Assembly (NCBI GenBank): GCA_014526335.1
Contig: JACTAT010000032.1
Span: 5,058,914-5,122,913, forward strand
Origin: Chrysaora quinquecirrha
Lineage: Eukaryota > Cnidaria > Scyphozoa > Semaeostomeae > Pelagiidae
Direction: 5' to 3'
Length of the DNA: 64,000 nt
Made by a program: the position numbers and the translations under genes
Shown here: positions 1 through 12,600 of the stretch, one piece after another
Layout of the letters: each line of letters begins with the position of its first letter
Numbering within the stretch: position 1 is the first letter of the stretch
The notes under the pieces: generated by a model
Databases searched by the model: none
What the model was told of the DNA's origin: nothing
The model's input: only the letters and a program-made list of their open reading frames with translations

Positions 1-352
1 CATTTGTATTGTAACGCAATAGAAAAACAAGGTTTTGGAGCGTCATATATCGGATATTGGCATGATTACAATGTGCCATCGTGTCGCCTCTTGATTTTCA
101 TATCACCCCCAGAGCGCCATGATTTTCAAGACGATTTGCGGAGCGTCTTATACTGAATTGAGTCGTTATAGTGTAACTGAAAGACCAATCCGATACAAAA
201 TTCAAGAAGCGACGAGGCATGCCGGCAAAGAGTAACTGGGGCTTAGAAAGCGCAAAGTTGCAGATTCGAGGCCGTATGCTCTTATGGGTCACGCTTTCTC
301 CAATATTTGCTTCATATATAAGATATACGTACCGTTGAATTTCTCTCTGCAG

Positions 353-3300
353 TTGAAGTTGGCTGTAGAAGAAAAGAGACTTTAATCAGTCAACTCAAGA
401 GTGAAATAGCTGAAGCTAAGGAACGAGAGAAGATACTATTAGAAAAGGAGAGCACATATCAACAGACTATGGAAGAAAAAGTGGACACCATTCTATCACA
501 GCTTGTCAAACAAGTGATACGAAATGACGCTGCGGTACAGACAACTACAGAAGATATGATACAATGCGCAACACAGACTACAGCTAAAGAATCTAACGAT
601 GCAGAAACAAATACTAATGGAGAGTTGATGCAATCGCAAAATCCAAGTCAATCCGGATTGCCTAATCGAGCAAACTGGCTTCATCAGGATGGCCAGGATT
701 TCCAATACCCGTTGCTGCCAAATGGATGTTCTCAAACAGTCAGAAATATGGCTTATAATAATAGCATGGGTGTAACACCAAGTGTACCCACACCAGATAT
801 CAGCCGTTTAGGCCAATACCCAAGTATGGACTATGTGTTTCACTATACTGTCTACTTTTACTGACTTATTCAATAGGGTTAAACTGTTCTTACAGTAGTC
901 TTATTTTATGTCACTATTTTTCCCTCTATAAGCCTATTCGAGAAACATGCAAAGGCACGGCAAAGGCATTGTATATAGCAAACCGTGCCAACATGTTGGC
1001 CAACAATTGTTTGCGGCGATGTTGGTCAACATGTTGGGACGGTTTGCGCCGATCTCTTATTTTACCTTGAAAATAGGAATATCACATCTTGAAACAATTT
1101 GCAGCCACTCTATTCTGCTATCAGAGCTTGTCAAAGCCTTATTCACTTTTTCAGTAATCACTCAGGATGGTCTTCAAACATCAACTGTTGGACACAGATC
1201 CACTGAGCCACGACCGTTGTCCCATTATCAAGTAGCCCAAAGGATGCCCCCCTTGTATAATCACTCTCCTGCACAGAGAGCATCACCTTTTACCAACATG
1301 CCAAAGCCGTCACCGATCGCCACTGTGGCTCCTATGATTCAACAAGCACCTAAAGTTAAAGATGAAGATACGAGTAATAAAGGTATACACGTAATCAGTT
1401 TATAGTATCTTACCACTAGTAAGCAGGCGTTGTCGAATATGAGGGGAGAGGCTGGCCGTAGCTGATAGGTCGCTTGTTCAGACTTGGCTTACAGATTGGG
1501 ATCGTTTGCAATCTAGTGGTAACTTGGCTCTGGAGAGGGCTTTGAGCCACCTAAGAAAAATGTGCCAATCTTTACTATTCAGAATCATATTAAAAACTGC
1601 TTAGCTATCACCTGGTTTTAATCCTAGTTGCTGACTGCTCATGCTAGTCGGCGATTTTCTGGAACTAATTTATCGCAACTGGCTATCGAAATAAGCGCTC
1701 TGGCAACTAGTTGGCAACCACTTCCATTGAACGGCAACTCGTTGGCGCACCATTCAAGGAAGTTGGACATGTTCAACTTCATCCACTGAGTCACGACCGT
1801 TGTCCCATTACTCAGCAGCCCAAAGCATTCCACTCTTGTTTAATCACTCTCCTGCACAGAGAGCATCATCTTTTACCAACATTATTCAACAGCTGACCTA
1901 AGCGCTTTTACGACCGCGATCAGCCTAAGTATAGTTATTGACATATCAACATACGTTAGTCGTTGCAATTAGTTGGCGTTATAGTGTCTAGATAGCTGTT
2001 AGAGTGGCCCTTTTCACGTTAGCTCTATCGTACCATAAGTCAACATAAGCCGGGCTTTAGAGCAGAGTTGGAGCGTGAGATTGGTGCCGCAGCTATGGTT
2101 AGCAATGAGGGCAATAAATTATGCCTGACATTCTAGTAACTGCAGGCTCAAGCATATTCAAATTCCTTTTCCTTTCCAGATAGTTGTCTTTACAATGTCA
2201 AAAGACCAAAGACTCGTCGAACTCCATTGGCCAACAAGAAAGATGATCCATCATCCATTTTCTTCTTTGATATTTCATCTGAAACAGATTCTTCCGAAGA
2301 CGCATCTCAAGAGAAAGAAAATCAACAGCAACGCAAAACAAGTCCTGTATGTGAATCTCCACTGCAGCAAAAACTCCCAGAAGGTAAGAGAAATCTTCAG
2401 AGGCAAAGTTTTACAAACCCAAAAAATGCCGAATCACAACTATTTTGGCAATGTCCCTCTTTTCAGCCACAAGTTTGAATGATTGCCTGTGTTCTGTCAT
2501 CATAGGAGCAAGTTGGGCGATTGTACACAAGCCCAAATTGTCAGAAAGCCCAGTTTTAGACCGACGGTTGGGGTTTGGTGAAAAAAATCTGCTTCAACCG
2601 CTGGTCTCTGTAAAAGGCATGCCAGAAAGTCATGACCAATAACTATCCAGCACACAGGGAGACCAAAACGCTCATTCCTACATTACCTAAATTGGAACTG
2701 TATTCCAATCAGAACTGTCTCTTACACCTAAATTCCTTATACCTCATTAAAAATCGTAAAAAATCGATATCCTTTTTTGGTACTGAAAAAGGATAATATA
2801 CCCCAATATATACATAGTGCCGCTGCCCTCGGGGTTATTTTTCTTTGTACCAAAGAAAATCTAACTAGAATATCATGTATAATTCCCCCTCTCTTACAGG
2901 GAACGCAGTCAAGACCCTTCCAACCAATTTCAGAAACAGTTTTCAAAAGCCTATAACCGATTACGGTACAATAAAGAAAGATAACTCATTAGAATGGGTC
3001 AAAAATAAAGCAGCAAAACGATCACCATTTACTCTGAACACTAACGGAAATGATGCTACGAAATCTAAGATTGCAAACAAGCCACAGTTGAAAGTAAGTA
3101 ACATTTATGATAACGTAATGCTTAGCCAATTCATAGTCAATAGAAAAACACGTGTTTGTGTTTTTCTATTGACTATGGCCAATTTGAGCTTGTTCATCCT
3201 CACTTCTACACTGTTTTACAAGCAGAGACGAAACAAAGATCATCTGCCTCCTCCTCAGGTCATCTCAGGGTTTTGGAATCTGTCCACGTCAAAACCAAAA

Positions 3301-4887
3301 AGCTATTTCTGTGTAGACAGAAAGGGTTCGTTTCTTCACTTGGACTCTTCAATTTCATCCTCAGAATTGAGATAAACAGCGGAAGCATTTTCGGGCATTC
3401 AGTATGTCCGCAAATGTTTCAGCTGTTTATCACAAAATCTGAAATACTGTACTATTTAAAAACTAATCAATTAATATCTTCATTCTTCCCGCTGAAAGCT
3501 GATTGGTGTTTAAAACACAATGCCAATTAGCTTCTCTTTCTGACTGGTGCATTTCGAGTCACATCTTGGTACAAATTCCCCCTTAGGTCATTGTTTCGGT
3601 CTGTTTCTGACGTTCATACTCTGAGGAGTGTCAGACGAAAAAAAGCTTCAAGTATGCCCAAAAATGTTTACGCTGTTATCGCAATTCTGAAGTTTTTTAC
3701 TACTCAGAACCTATTATAGCTTATATGTCAAGAAACTAACGCTATGACAAACGATATATCATTACATATGCGCATTATTGATGTTGTATTCTAATATCTT
3801 TTATTATTTTTAGGCGAAAACAAGGGTAACATCTCGTGGAAATCTTGCGAAAATGCGTAAAGAGTATGCTGAAATGGCTTTCAAATTCAGTGGTAGGTTC
3901 TTTATGACTCTGCTGTGGGTTATTAAATCAGTTCAACAAATCAAACTCTAAAAATGAGAGGACGAAGCTTTATGTAGCTCCGTTGTCGCCATATACCGTT
4001 CCTCTATGAATAAATCGGTCGATAAATCGTTCCTCTGTGCCTTCTGTCCCACAGAGTGCAAGTGCTCAGACCACCTCCAGAAGAAAGTACGCCTATAGCT
4101 GAAGACATTCCTCACTAACACAACGAAAATCAAGCCTTGAGTGCGGCATGAGGTTCTCTTTTGTTCCAACTAACTGGAATGTTTCTCCATGGTTTCTCAG
4201 ACACCGAGGAGGATTCGAGAGACAGACGAGTGGGCGAGTTCTGAGATTACTTCATTTGCAGGATTTCGTTCGTTGTGGCATCAGATTCCCAACGACTTGA
4301 GAAGTCGAATTGAAGTCTCAATACAAGACTTTAAATTGAACAGACCTTTTCAAATCGGTCTGAGTCAGCGCGACTTTTTCTGGAAAATATTAGACATTTT
4401 GAGCAATGGGATCCTCTTCTTGTTCAAAGACCAGAATTGCAGTCGTTTCAGGAGGAATATTGCAGCAAATTTTGCTTCAAGTTCACGTTTAGTGGGAGTT
4501 TAAGTTAAAGAAAGGATTCAAGTCCTAGTTTATCTGCTCTAGTGGGCATTTAAGCAATTATTTTCATTTATGTGAGTTACTTGCATCTTGTTTTCTGACT
4601 TTCTGCAGATTTTTTTAATGTCAAAAAATCCTTTCTTATCTTAGTCTTCCATCTTTCGCACGTGGAGAGGATTCCCTTACTCAATATATCTTCCATTTTC
4701 CTGAAAAAATGCAGACCCAGATCTCTTTGAAAACGTCTATTCTGACTATGCTAATGCTATGTCACTTGCCACCCTTTCAAGTTATGTTCTCCTGTAACAT
4801 CTAAACGAAATTTTCAAATCTTTTTTAGACGATGTTGACCTGAAAACCATCCAAATGGCATTTAAAAAACACACTAACAAAGCATGA
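353..4887 (+). CDS. Unidentified coiled-coil protein, 3' part (six exons, 5' end outside window)
   Basis: Six exons splice in frame: 353-823, 1155-1382, 2180-2383, 2900-3093, 3814-3892 and 4829-4887 (TGA). They encode about 410 residues and the phases match at every junction. The first visible exon starts at a splice acceptor (ctctctgcag), so the true start lies upstream. The visible N-terminus is a charged helix rich in Lys/Glu. It is followed by three QT/NT-type motifs (AVQTT, CATQTT, AETNT) that resemble dynein light chain LC8 ligands. Next come a Ser/Pro/Gln-rich middle, an acidic stretch (IFFFDISSETDSSED) and a basic C-terminus. I do not recognise the family. The layout (coiled coil, QT motifs, acidic phospho-like patch) recalls meiotic IHO1-like scaffolds, but that is only an inference. 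An in-frame decayed copy of exon 2 lies in the next intron. Confidence 0.7.
1785..1896 (+). pseudogene. Decayed duplicate of exon 2 within the following intron
   Basis: This stretch repeats exon 2 (positions about 1198-1300) at high identity and in the same open frame. Exon 2 reads TEPRPLSHYQVAQ..NHSPAQRAS and the copy reads TESRPLSHYSAAQ..NHSPAQRAS. The copy ends in TAA with no clear donor after it. It is either a dead duplicated exon or an alternative terminal exon. Confidence 0.6.
3330..3700. repeat. Dispersed repeat D (short interspersed element, foldback-like)
   Basis: The segment contains 'gataaacagcggaagcattt' and, further on, 'tcggtctgtttctgacgtt' and 'gtgtcagacgaaaaaa'. The same modules in the same order recur near 8645-8830, 28745-29240, 32430-32500, 38295-38500 and 39640-39840. 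The element lies in an intron here. No coding capacity is seen. Confidence 0.7.
4300..4800. repeat. Dispersed repeat E
   Basis: The core contains 'ggtctgagtcagcgcgactt', followed by an 'attgcagtcgtttcaggagg' module and a 'cacgtggagaggattccctt' module. Similar copies occur at 11930-12520, where both orientations face each other, and at 37590-37750. It lies in the last intron of the upstream gene and looks like a non-autonomous foldback element. Confidence 0.6.
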
Positions 4888-5539
4888 CAATATAGAACTG
4901 TATCTGCTGCAAAGTAAGAAATTTCCTTTATAAATTGGACTTAAGTTCGAATAATATAAAATTTTGAAAACTCGAAATCGAGTGATAGATCACTAGTTTC
5001 AGTAACTTGGGCTATTAGAAGCTGGATGGGAGCAAAGTCAGAAAGAATACGGGGCAGCCTCCAGGAAGATTTTTGGGACAACGTCCCCAGAGCCGGAAAA
5101 AAACAGTTTGGAGCACCACGGTGATCTCAAGGAAATGCTCTTACAAGAGATAATTCTGGCTAAAATTCCAACTTACTTAATAATATTCATTTCTTACCGA
5201 GCTTTAGCCTAATATGTATTCAAGTCTGTCTTTCCTGGAGAGGTTATCAGAGAAATTAGCGAATCTTGTTTTATGCGGTGAGAAAGGCTTGTTGCGGCAG
5301 GTTATTATGCTCAACGTAATGGATATATGCGGTGGTGGCTCTGTTGGGATCTTATGGTTGACGAGGTATACGAGACTGCATGGTCATGTTACTATGCTTG
5401 CCTTGTAAGAGTAGGAGCTATGCTTGACATTCTGAATACAAATATACAGAGGCCTAAATTTCCGACATAAACAGATATACCTGACTACTTTAAAAACCAA
5501 CTTCGAAGCGACAGAATTATTAAATAGTTGTCCTCAAGA
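4888..5539. other. Intergenic stretch, nothing recognised
   Basis: Between two gene 3' ends on opposite strands. I see no exon-like stretch, RNA gene or clear repeat here. Confidence 0.5.
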
Positions 5540-6710
5540 CTATCCCTTTCTCCATAACATTAACGGTCCTTTTTCAACAAATACTATATACAACGCTGTC
5601 AGTATTATAGGTAGGAAAATCAGTGCCTGTATGAGATGCTCATTTTTGTCCAAAACGTCTTTCAACCATTGAAAAATATGATAAAGCAGGTCCAATCTTT
5701 CTCTGTTGTCTCGTCTATGTTCTTGCCAACAAACAGCTCCAATTTTCCGTTGCTGCGGTATTCTATCTTTCACTTCGATATCTAAATAAATATCTCCTTG
5801 TCCTTTTTACATCTTTAGCCAAAGTTTCTCTTCCAAATTTCGTATTATCTTCTAGCTCATAAATTCTACCAACTTTTGATGTTTTCCACCCCTTCACGTT
5901 TCCATAATTATCCAACTCATCTGACTCGATTTTTAGATTCTCGTTTGGCGCAAATGCGGACTTTTTTCTTGCTCGAAACTCATTCGTAACGCTCGACTTC
6001 TTACGACGTTGCGTCATGCTTATCCGTCGAAATGTATCGCCCATTTTGCACTGCAATCTTTATAAATTCAGTTTTGAAGAAGTAATAGTATGTATCACTT
6101 AGCTGTCTATCTTGTTTATCTTTTTCGATCTGGAGTTTCGCCTCATATTTCTTCAAAATAAGGGGGTCATTGGCTGAAAATCGCAAAAAATGCTATTGAA
6201 AAACTTTGGTGTATTTCGTTGAAAATTTTGCTGTTTTTTGTCTAATCTGTTAATGTTACGCTTTATGTTTATGCTTATGTTTATGTTTATGCTTATGTTT
6301 ATGCTTATGCTTATGTTTATGCTTATATTGATGTTCATGTTTATGTTTATGTTTATGTTTATGTTTATGCTTATGCTCATGTTCATGTTTATGTTTTTGT
6401 CTATGTTTATGTTTATGCTTATGCTCATGTTTATGTTTATGTCTATGTCTATGCTTCGATACATGAATACAACAGTTTATCTATCTACCAAATAGAAGCG
6501 CAAGCTTCAGCTATTTTGAAGGCTTTTACACATCTGCAGCACGGTAAAAATAAAAAAATAATTAGTTTCACAGCGTAAAAGAGAAAGCAAGTGAACTTAA
6601 ATCTTACCTTTGTCACCAGTTTTGCTCTAGGACACTGTAGAGCCCAAAACCGCCCTTTTATTGAGCAATCTTTCCTTCTTTAATGTTTTTGATTTCGTCT
6701 CACAACCTGC
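5540..6710 (-). pseudogene. Candidate broken gene for a small tail-anchored membrane protein
   Basis: A terminal exon ends at 5540 and encodes a charged segment followed by one strong transmembrane helix (LIQALIFLPIILTALYIVFV) and a short end, LMLWRKG. Upstream on the same strand, the open frame continues in a different register (to about 6045, starting near MGDTFRR). It then changes register again (to an acceptor at about 6180, encoding ANDPLILKKYEAKLQ). A further exon-like block with a good acceptor (tgttttgcag) and donor (gtaagat) spans about 6607-6706 but carries an in-frame TAG. A single protein could only be read through two frame changes and one stop. This is either a pseudogene or a poorly assembled gene. 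I do not recognise the family. Confidence 0.35.
6240..6475. repeat. Hexanucleotide microsatellite (TTATGT/TTATGC)n
   Basis: About 38 near-perfect hexamers with C/T interchange. The long open frames on both strands here are a by-product of the period, which is a multiple of three. Confidence 0.95.
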
Positions 6711-8237
6711 AAAACAAGAGTATTAGCGATTCTTTATCATGAAGGCAGACAGGTGCGGAAAGCTGTTTACATGGAAAAAAGCAGATTTGCGAAATTAAGA
6801 GGGCGTTTGTTGACAATTGAAAAACTCGATTTTTTAAGCATATCCGATAAACCAAAGATAGAATATTTAGTGGTTATAAACTATTTCTATTGTGATAGGG
6901 ATGCCTATGATACAATCAAAAGCTCTTCAAGTCTAATAAACTAAGTGCATTACGGATAAGAGCTACTATTCTTCGAAGGCGAAATCACACTTCGCTACTT
7001 ATCTTTTAGCAGTCCATCTGCTTTTTGATGGACTGCGTACTATGTATGAACCGGGTTGTTTATCAGGCCCGTCACAAGCGAAGGGGCCGGGGAGCTGTAG
7101 TCCTTCAATAATTCCAAAAACAATTGACTTACGTCATACAATCACTACATCATGGTATACTTTTCAATTGCTCAGCTCCCCGTCAATCCGAGATTACTTG
7201 CGACGACACTGCTTATCTCCGTTCTGCACCAGCGTATTTTTCTTTTCGGGCTGGCTTTTCACCGTCTTATCAATCAAGCCTAATCTTTCTCAAATACGTC
7301 TCTACATTGCGTTTCTAGCCCCGAGCTTTATGCCTACAGACATTGCTTGGGGTTTTAAACACGTGTGCATTCGCTCCTGAGATCTGAAGCTTGTGAATTC
7401 TGAGGCAGAAAGTGTTTCAGCACATTCTAGCACAGTCTCAGTGCATGTTTACAGAGGGAGGAAGGGGTTATTTTCGTGATTTGCCACGAGAGGTTTTAAA
7501 AAATGTGAAACGTGAAAGTAACCAAAAACAATAGCGCGAAACATGAACGAGTAACAAGCGCTGAATCGTGAGGTGCCAATGTCCCTTCCACAAATCGATT
7601 CGTTAAAATCGATCTCGGTTCTCCGTGAAGCGTGCGGAAGACCCCTTCTCTACCTCTCTCTACATACAAGATTGGTCAAATCTCACGAAAATACGCGAAA
7701 CACCTTCGGCAGGCGTGAAACGCAAAAGCCATCTGTTTGAAATGAAAGGATAAGGGGTATTTGCGACTGAAATTGGAAACGAAATAAAGTGCTTACTGAC
7801 ATTAATAACAGCTTACCAAGCCAGCCAAAAACAGTTCCACATATCCCAAATAATAAGATTTCGTTGAACGTCCATTTCAGATTTTATTTGAGTAGTTTTT
7901 AATTTCTTATCAGCAGGTATCGTGTCAACTGCTATAGACAATGACTAAATTCATACAAAAAGAACTATTACTATGAACATGGACTAACAACACATTAAAA
8001 CATTGACAAAATGTTTGAGTTGTTGTTTAAACAGCTCTCTACGTTAAATAAAGAGCTTATTAAAAAGGTTACACAGAGAGTCAATGAATCAAGATTGCAA
8101 GGGGAGGGGACTTGACCAGATTGTGCTAGGGACGTGCCGCCCAAGCTTCAAAACAATACTCATCTCTTAAAGATCTCGTAAAAGGTATATGAATAGTCTT
8201 TGAGCAGTGCACTCGGCTTTCCTATGATTCTACAGTT

Positions 8238-8317
8238 GGTAAGTTAGTTAGTTAGTTAGTTAGTAAGTTAGTTAGTTAGTTAGTTAGTAAGTTATTTAGT
8301 TAATCAGTAAGTAAGTA

Positions 8318-8376
<59 letters not shown>

Positions 8377-8523
8377 AAGTAAGTTATTCAGTTAATAAGT
8401 AAGTAAGTTAGTTAGTTAGTTAGCTAGTTAGTTAATTAGTTACTTAGTTAGTTAGTTAGTTAGTAAGTAAGTAAGTTATTTAGTTAATAAGTAAGTTAGT
8501 TAGTTAGTTAGTTAGTTAGTTAA

Positions 8524-8554
<31 letters not shown>

Positions 8555-8555
8555 A

Positions 8556-8606
<51 letters not shown>

Positions 8607-8632
8607 TTAAGTAAGTAAGTTAGTTAGTTATA
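8238..8632. repeat. Tetranucleotide microsatellite (GTTA)n
   Basis: Nearly 400 bases of GTTA units with scattered GTAA and TTTA variants. Confidence 0.97.
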
Positions 8633-8839
8633 ATTAGCTATTTTAACACCACCAATCAGAATGTACTTTCGACCCGCATCTGGGTATAAATTACGCCTTT
8701 TTCAATCGTTTCGATCTGTTTCTGACGTTAATACTCTGATGAGGAGCGTCAGACGAAAAAAGCTTTCAAGTATGTCCAAAAATGTTTCTGCTGTTTCTTC
8801 CAATTTTGAAAAGGTTTATATTTATCATGAATTGCGAAA

Positions 8840-9030
8840 AAGTAGGATATGTTTTTCCACAACTGGCATACAACAGCATTCCATCCAACGGGATTCGAAC
8901 GTTGACTGCATGCCCTGAGAGCCAACGACGTTTCCACTGAGCTAAAGAGCTTAATAAAATCGCCGAGTAACTCTCCAAGTAAAACAGTCTAAGGTCTCCT
9001 TCCGTTTGATTTTTTGCGTGTTTCAACCTC
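8840..9030 (-). repeat. tRNA-derived SINE, family 1
   Basis: Read on the minus strand it has a tRNA-like A box (TAGCTCAGTGGAAACG) and B box (GTTCGAATCC). These are preceded by a conserved 'ggagagttactcggcgattt' leader and followed by a tail containing 'catgataaatataaac'. Related copies occur at 15095-15400, 34425-34880, 38820-39130 and 49735-50070. The A/B box pair suggests an RNA polymerase III origin. There is no proper acceptor stem, so it is not a functional tRNA. Confidence 0.75.
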
Positions 9031-9625
9031 AGCACCATAGCTACATATAGGTATATATTTGTCTAGAATGGCCCAAAAAGTTGCATACCCGATTGCGTAC
9101 CAATTTAGGTATGCGAAACATGTATACAGAATACCCAACTATACCAATTTTTGGAAAATTTAGAATTAAAACCTAATTTCACGAAACAAATACGGCACTT
9201 TTGTAAAGTAATTTCCACTCCTACAAAATAAAAGAAAATATAGCAAATTTTCAAATGAAGAAATTCAATTTGATATATAATTTTCAAACATATAGAACAT
9301 CCACGACACACAATAAACTCGGTCAATACATATTATCATCTTGTATATAGCAAATTGATTATTTTCGAAGTTTTCAGCAAAATCATTTATCTTTATTTCA
9401 TATATTTATCCATCTATATATCATATATATATTTCATCTATATATCATGTACATAATTCACTTATATTTTATTATATTTTATTATTTACATTGTATCATT
9501 TTCAATAAATAGTCCTGATATGTACAAATATTACAGATTATTCCATATCTTATATTTATATTTTAAAATTATTGTCTTATTTTAGCCATATCTTATATAC
9601 ATAAACATTCAAAAACCTGATTTAT

Positions 9626-12600
9626 TCAGTTGGGCATCATTTCATCGATCGAGTATCCTACTTCCAGCGCTTTCTCCATTTCAACCAACAACTTCACTCC
9701 ATCTACAACCTTCTGAACCAATTCCACTTCAGAAAAACCAATACGATCTGCATTTGATATGTCCCAAACGCCGCCTTGGGAAGCGGTATCCACACCACCA
9801 GTGCCTCTCTTTTGCAAACGCAGTTTTTCTAAAAATCAAGAAGAGATGGTCAACAAAATACCACCAAACCTGTCACTAGTTGTTTATGAATTCATCGAGT
9901 GTCACGATCAGATTAAGATGTTTACGTGAAGGATAAGGTTTTCAAACGGCACGCAGACGACATACGCGCTAATTTAGCTGCTCTAAGCTGTTGCAGACAG
10001 CAGACAGTGCCTACAATTCATACCGAATTCTTTATCTGTAGATTTCATGCTGTATTCGTCAGCATGTTCATTTCATACTGTATTCGTCAGCTTGTTCGTT
10101 TCATACTGTATTCGTCAGCTTGTTCGTTTCATACTGTATTCGTCGTATGTATATTTCAAACTGCATTCCTCGGCATCCTCATTTCATACCGCTTCATAAG
10201 CATGTTCACTTCATGCTGTATTCGTCAGCATGTTCATTTCACGCCACATTCGTTGGCAGTATTGTATTCTTTAGCATAATCATTTCATGCTGCATTCGTC
10301 AGCATATTCATTTCATGCTGCATTCGTCAGCATTTTCATTTCATACCGCATTCGTTAGTGTGTTCATTTCATACTACATTAATATGCATGTTCATTTCGT
10401 ACTTTCGTCAGCATGTTCATTTTTTATGCATTCTTAGCAAGTTCAAATCATTCTGTTTTCGTTAGCAAGTCCGTTGAGGCCTTCGTTAAAAGTAAAAACG
10501 CACATAAAAGGACCAAAATATAGGACTACGTTGCAGAAAATTAATGCTATATACAAGAAAATGGTCAACTTACTCAGTATTGCATCGAATCTTTGATCTT
10601 GAGAAAGCTTTTCAAGTCTGATATGCACACCAGCACGGATTCCAGTACCAAGATTTGAAGGACAAGTTAGAATGAATCCAAGATGCTCATTCCACATAAA
10701 CTCATTTCCAGAGCCTTTCATTTCACTTTCAAAAAGATTCAATCCCTCGCAGAATCGCTGGAACACAGCTTTCATATTGCTACCAGTTTCCATTGATATT
10801 ACACGGATGTGATCTTCTTCATTCACCCATATAAGGAAATTCTTAGCGTGGTTATGCCATATGCCTCGTGCATCTGGCCAATCACGAGCCATACCAGCTG
10901 ATAACAAAAGTGGCGAAACCGGTTTGTCAAACAGGAAATGATCGTTGATGAGCTGTTCTTGATCTTCATTGGACATTCCCGACAGTGGGTAATACTTGCC
11001 TGCAAAGAGATTAGAAATAGTTTCAGAAATTACTCTGTAATACCTAATGAGGCTAATAGAGGCGGGGATGTGTAGATAAAATAGGTTTCAAAAAGTAAGA
11101 GTTCAACGAAAGGGGGGGAGGAGTAAGAAAGCTACGGAAAAGGCCCGACGCACTGTTGTCAATGGCGAAAAAAATTAACACAGAGACAAGTTTGTCAAAG
11201 GGGGAGGTACGAAAAAGTTAATAAACATTTTTTGCTAAACAATGTTTTATCGTTTCGCCAGGACCTAACGAGTGCAAAGATCTACTGTGAACCAGGCTCT
11301 ATCAGAGACCTTATGAAGCAACCTATTCAAACTACTGAGACGAAAGAAGCTAAATTTTACGACAAACCCTCAAATTCTCCTTGAAACGACGCTAAAGCAT
11401 CTGTGATGATCTTTTCGACTTTTCGTCGCTCAGCCCGAGTACAATGCGGAGGCAACGACAGGCCACGAATACTACGGCCAGTACGCACTCGGCAGGACAA
11501 GACATATTCCGAATCTAATTCGTCAGCTCCGGTCAGCTTGGAATGATCCAGATCTGTTACATGCTTGGCATTTTTCCCATAACCGCTGTGTCGGCCGTCA
11601 ATTACAGCGTCGAAAAACTCCGAGAATACGTCGTAAGTTTCCTCGTCTCCAGCGACGCAGCCGACGGTCATGATAAAAGGGTGGCCTGGGTTATCGACGC
11701 CAGTTTGAATGCATTTGTCAAAGCTGTATCCAGTGGAAGTTTTCAACTTTGATAGTTTCTCATAAAGTTCTTGTTTTAAGCATTTGCCCATCCAGTTGTT
11801 GTGCAATTCAAGATCTGGAAAATTATCCTGAAAGAAAGATATAATCGTTTACAGACATTTAAGCCAAAGATCCATCATCTCAAGATTAGTATATTAACAA
11901 ACAATGGATAATTGGTCAATTTTGGAAGGTAGACTGTCTGGGTGTCTCAATGGACCTTTTCAAAGAGGCCTGAGTCGGCGCGACAATTTTCTGGAAGATA
12001 GCGGATATCTTGAGTAAAGGCATCCTCTTTGCATACAACGACCGGGATTGCGGTCGCTTTAGGAGAGGTAGTGCAGCAAATTTCTTTTCGAATTCACGAA
12101 TGAACAGAAGACAAAGAGAGAAAAGGAATCTGCGACAATAAATTATATAAATATCTGCAGAAACGCTGAAAACAAGATGCAAGTAACTCACAAAAGGAAA
12201 ATAGTTGACTAAATGCATCCTTGAGCAGATAAGCTGGGACTTGAGTCCTTTCCTTTCACTTTTACTCCAATCAAACGTGAATTTGAAACACAATTTTCTA
12301 CAATATCTCTCCTTAAGCGACAGCAATAAAGGTTGTTGCTCGCAGAGAGGATTATCTTACTAAGATGTCCGCCAGCCATCTTCCAGAAAAATGTCGTGCC
12401 GACCCAGACCTTTTTCAAAAGGTCTATTATCAGGTGTAACTCCAACCTTGTCCACAGGGTGAATAGGCCTCTACGTGAAACTCCGCTGTCCATATTTGAC
12501 CCTGGTATCGGCCTTATCTATTCGCAATTTGATTGGCTGTTCAAACATTCGAGATTTTCATTCGAGACACACGTCACAGTTTCTTCAAAATTTCACACCA

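Larger units (their letters stand above)
6711..9625. other. Repeat-rich intergenic region
   Basis: No exon-like stretch is visible. It holds a tetranucleotide array (8238-8632), a copy of dispersed repeat D (8645-8830), a tRNA-like SINE (8840-9010) and very AT-rich DNA (9050-9620) that leads into the 3' end of the creatine kinase gene. Confidence 0.6.

Noticed and set aside
469..864. ATG at 469 as the start of the first gene
   Set aside because: The frame is open upstream to a good acceptor at 352 and the coiled coil continues across it, so the ATG is internal.
6238..6495. Open frames of Met-Phe or Ile-Asn repeats on both strands
   Set aside because: They come from a hexanucleotide microsatellite whose period keeps all frames open. 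There are no splice borders or unique sequence.
8870..8940. A true tRNA gene
   Set aside because: A and B boxes are present but no acceptor stem closes. The same unit recurs with fixed flanks, so it is a SINE.
10443..10976. Separate single-domain creatine kinase genes for each domain
   Set aside because: Splice phases link all domains in one frame. There is no second start, stop or promoter between them except the two one-base breaks in domain 2.
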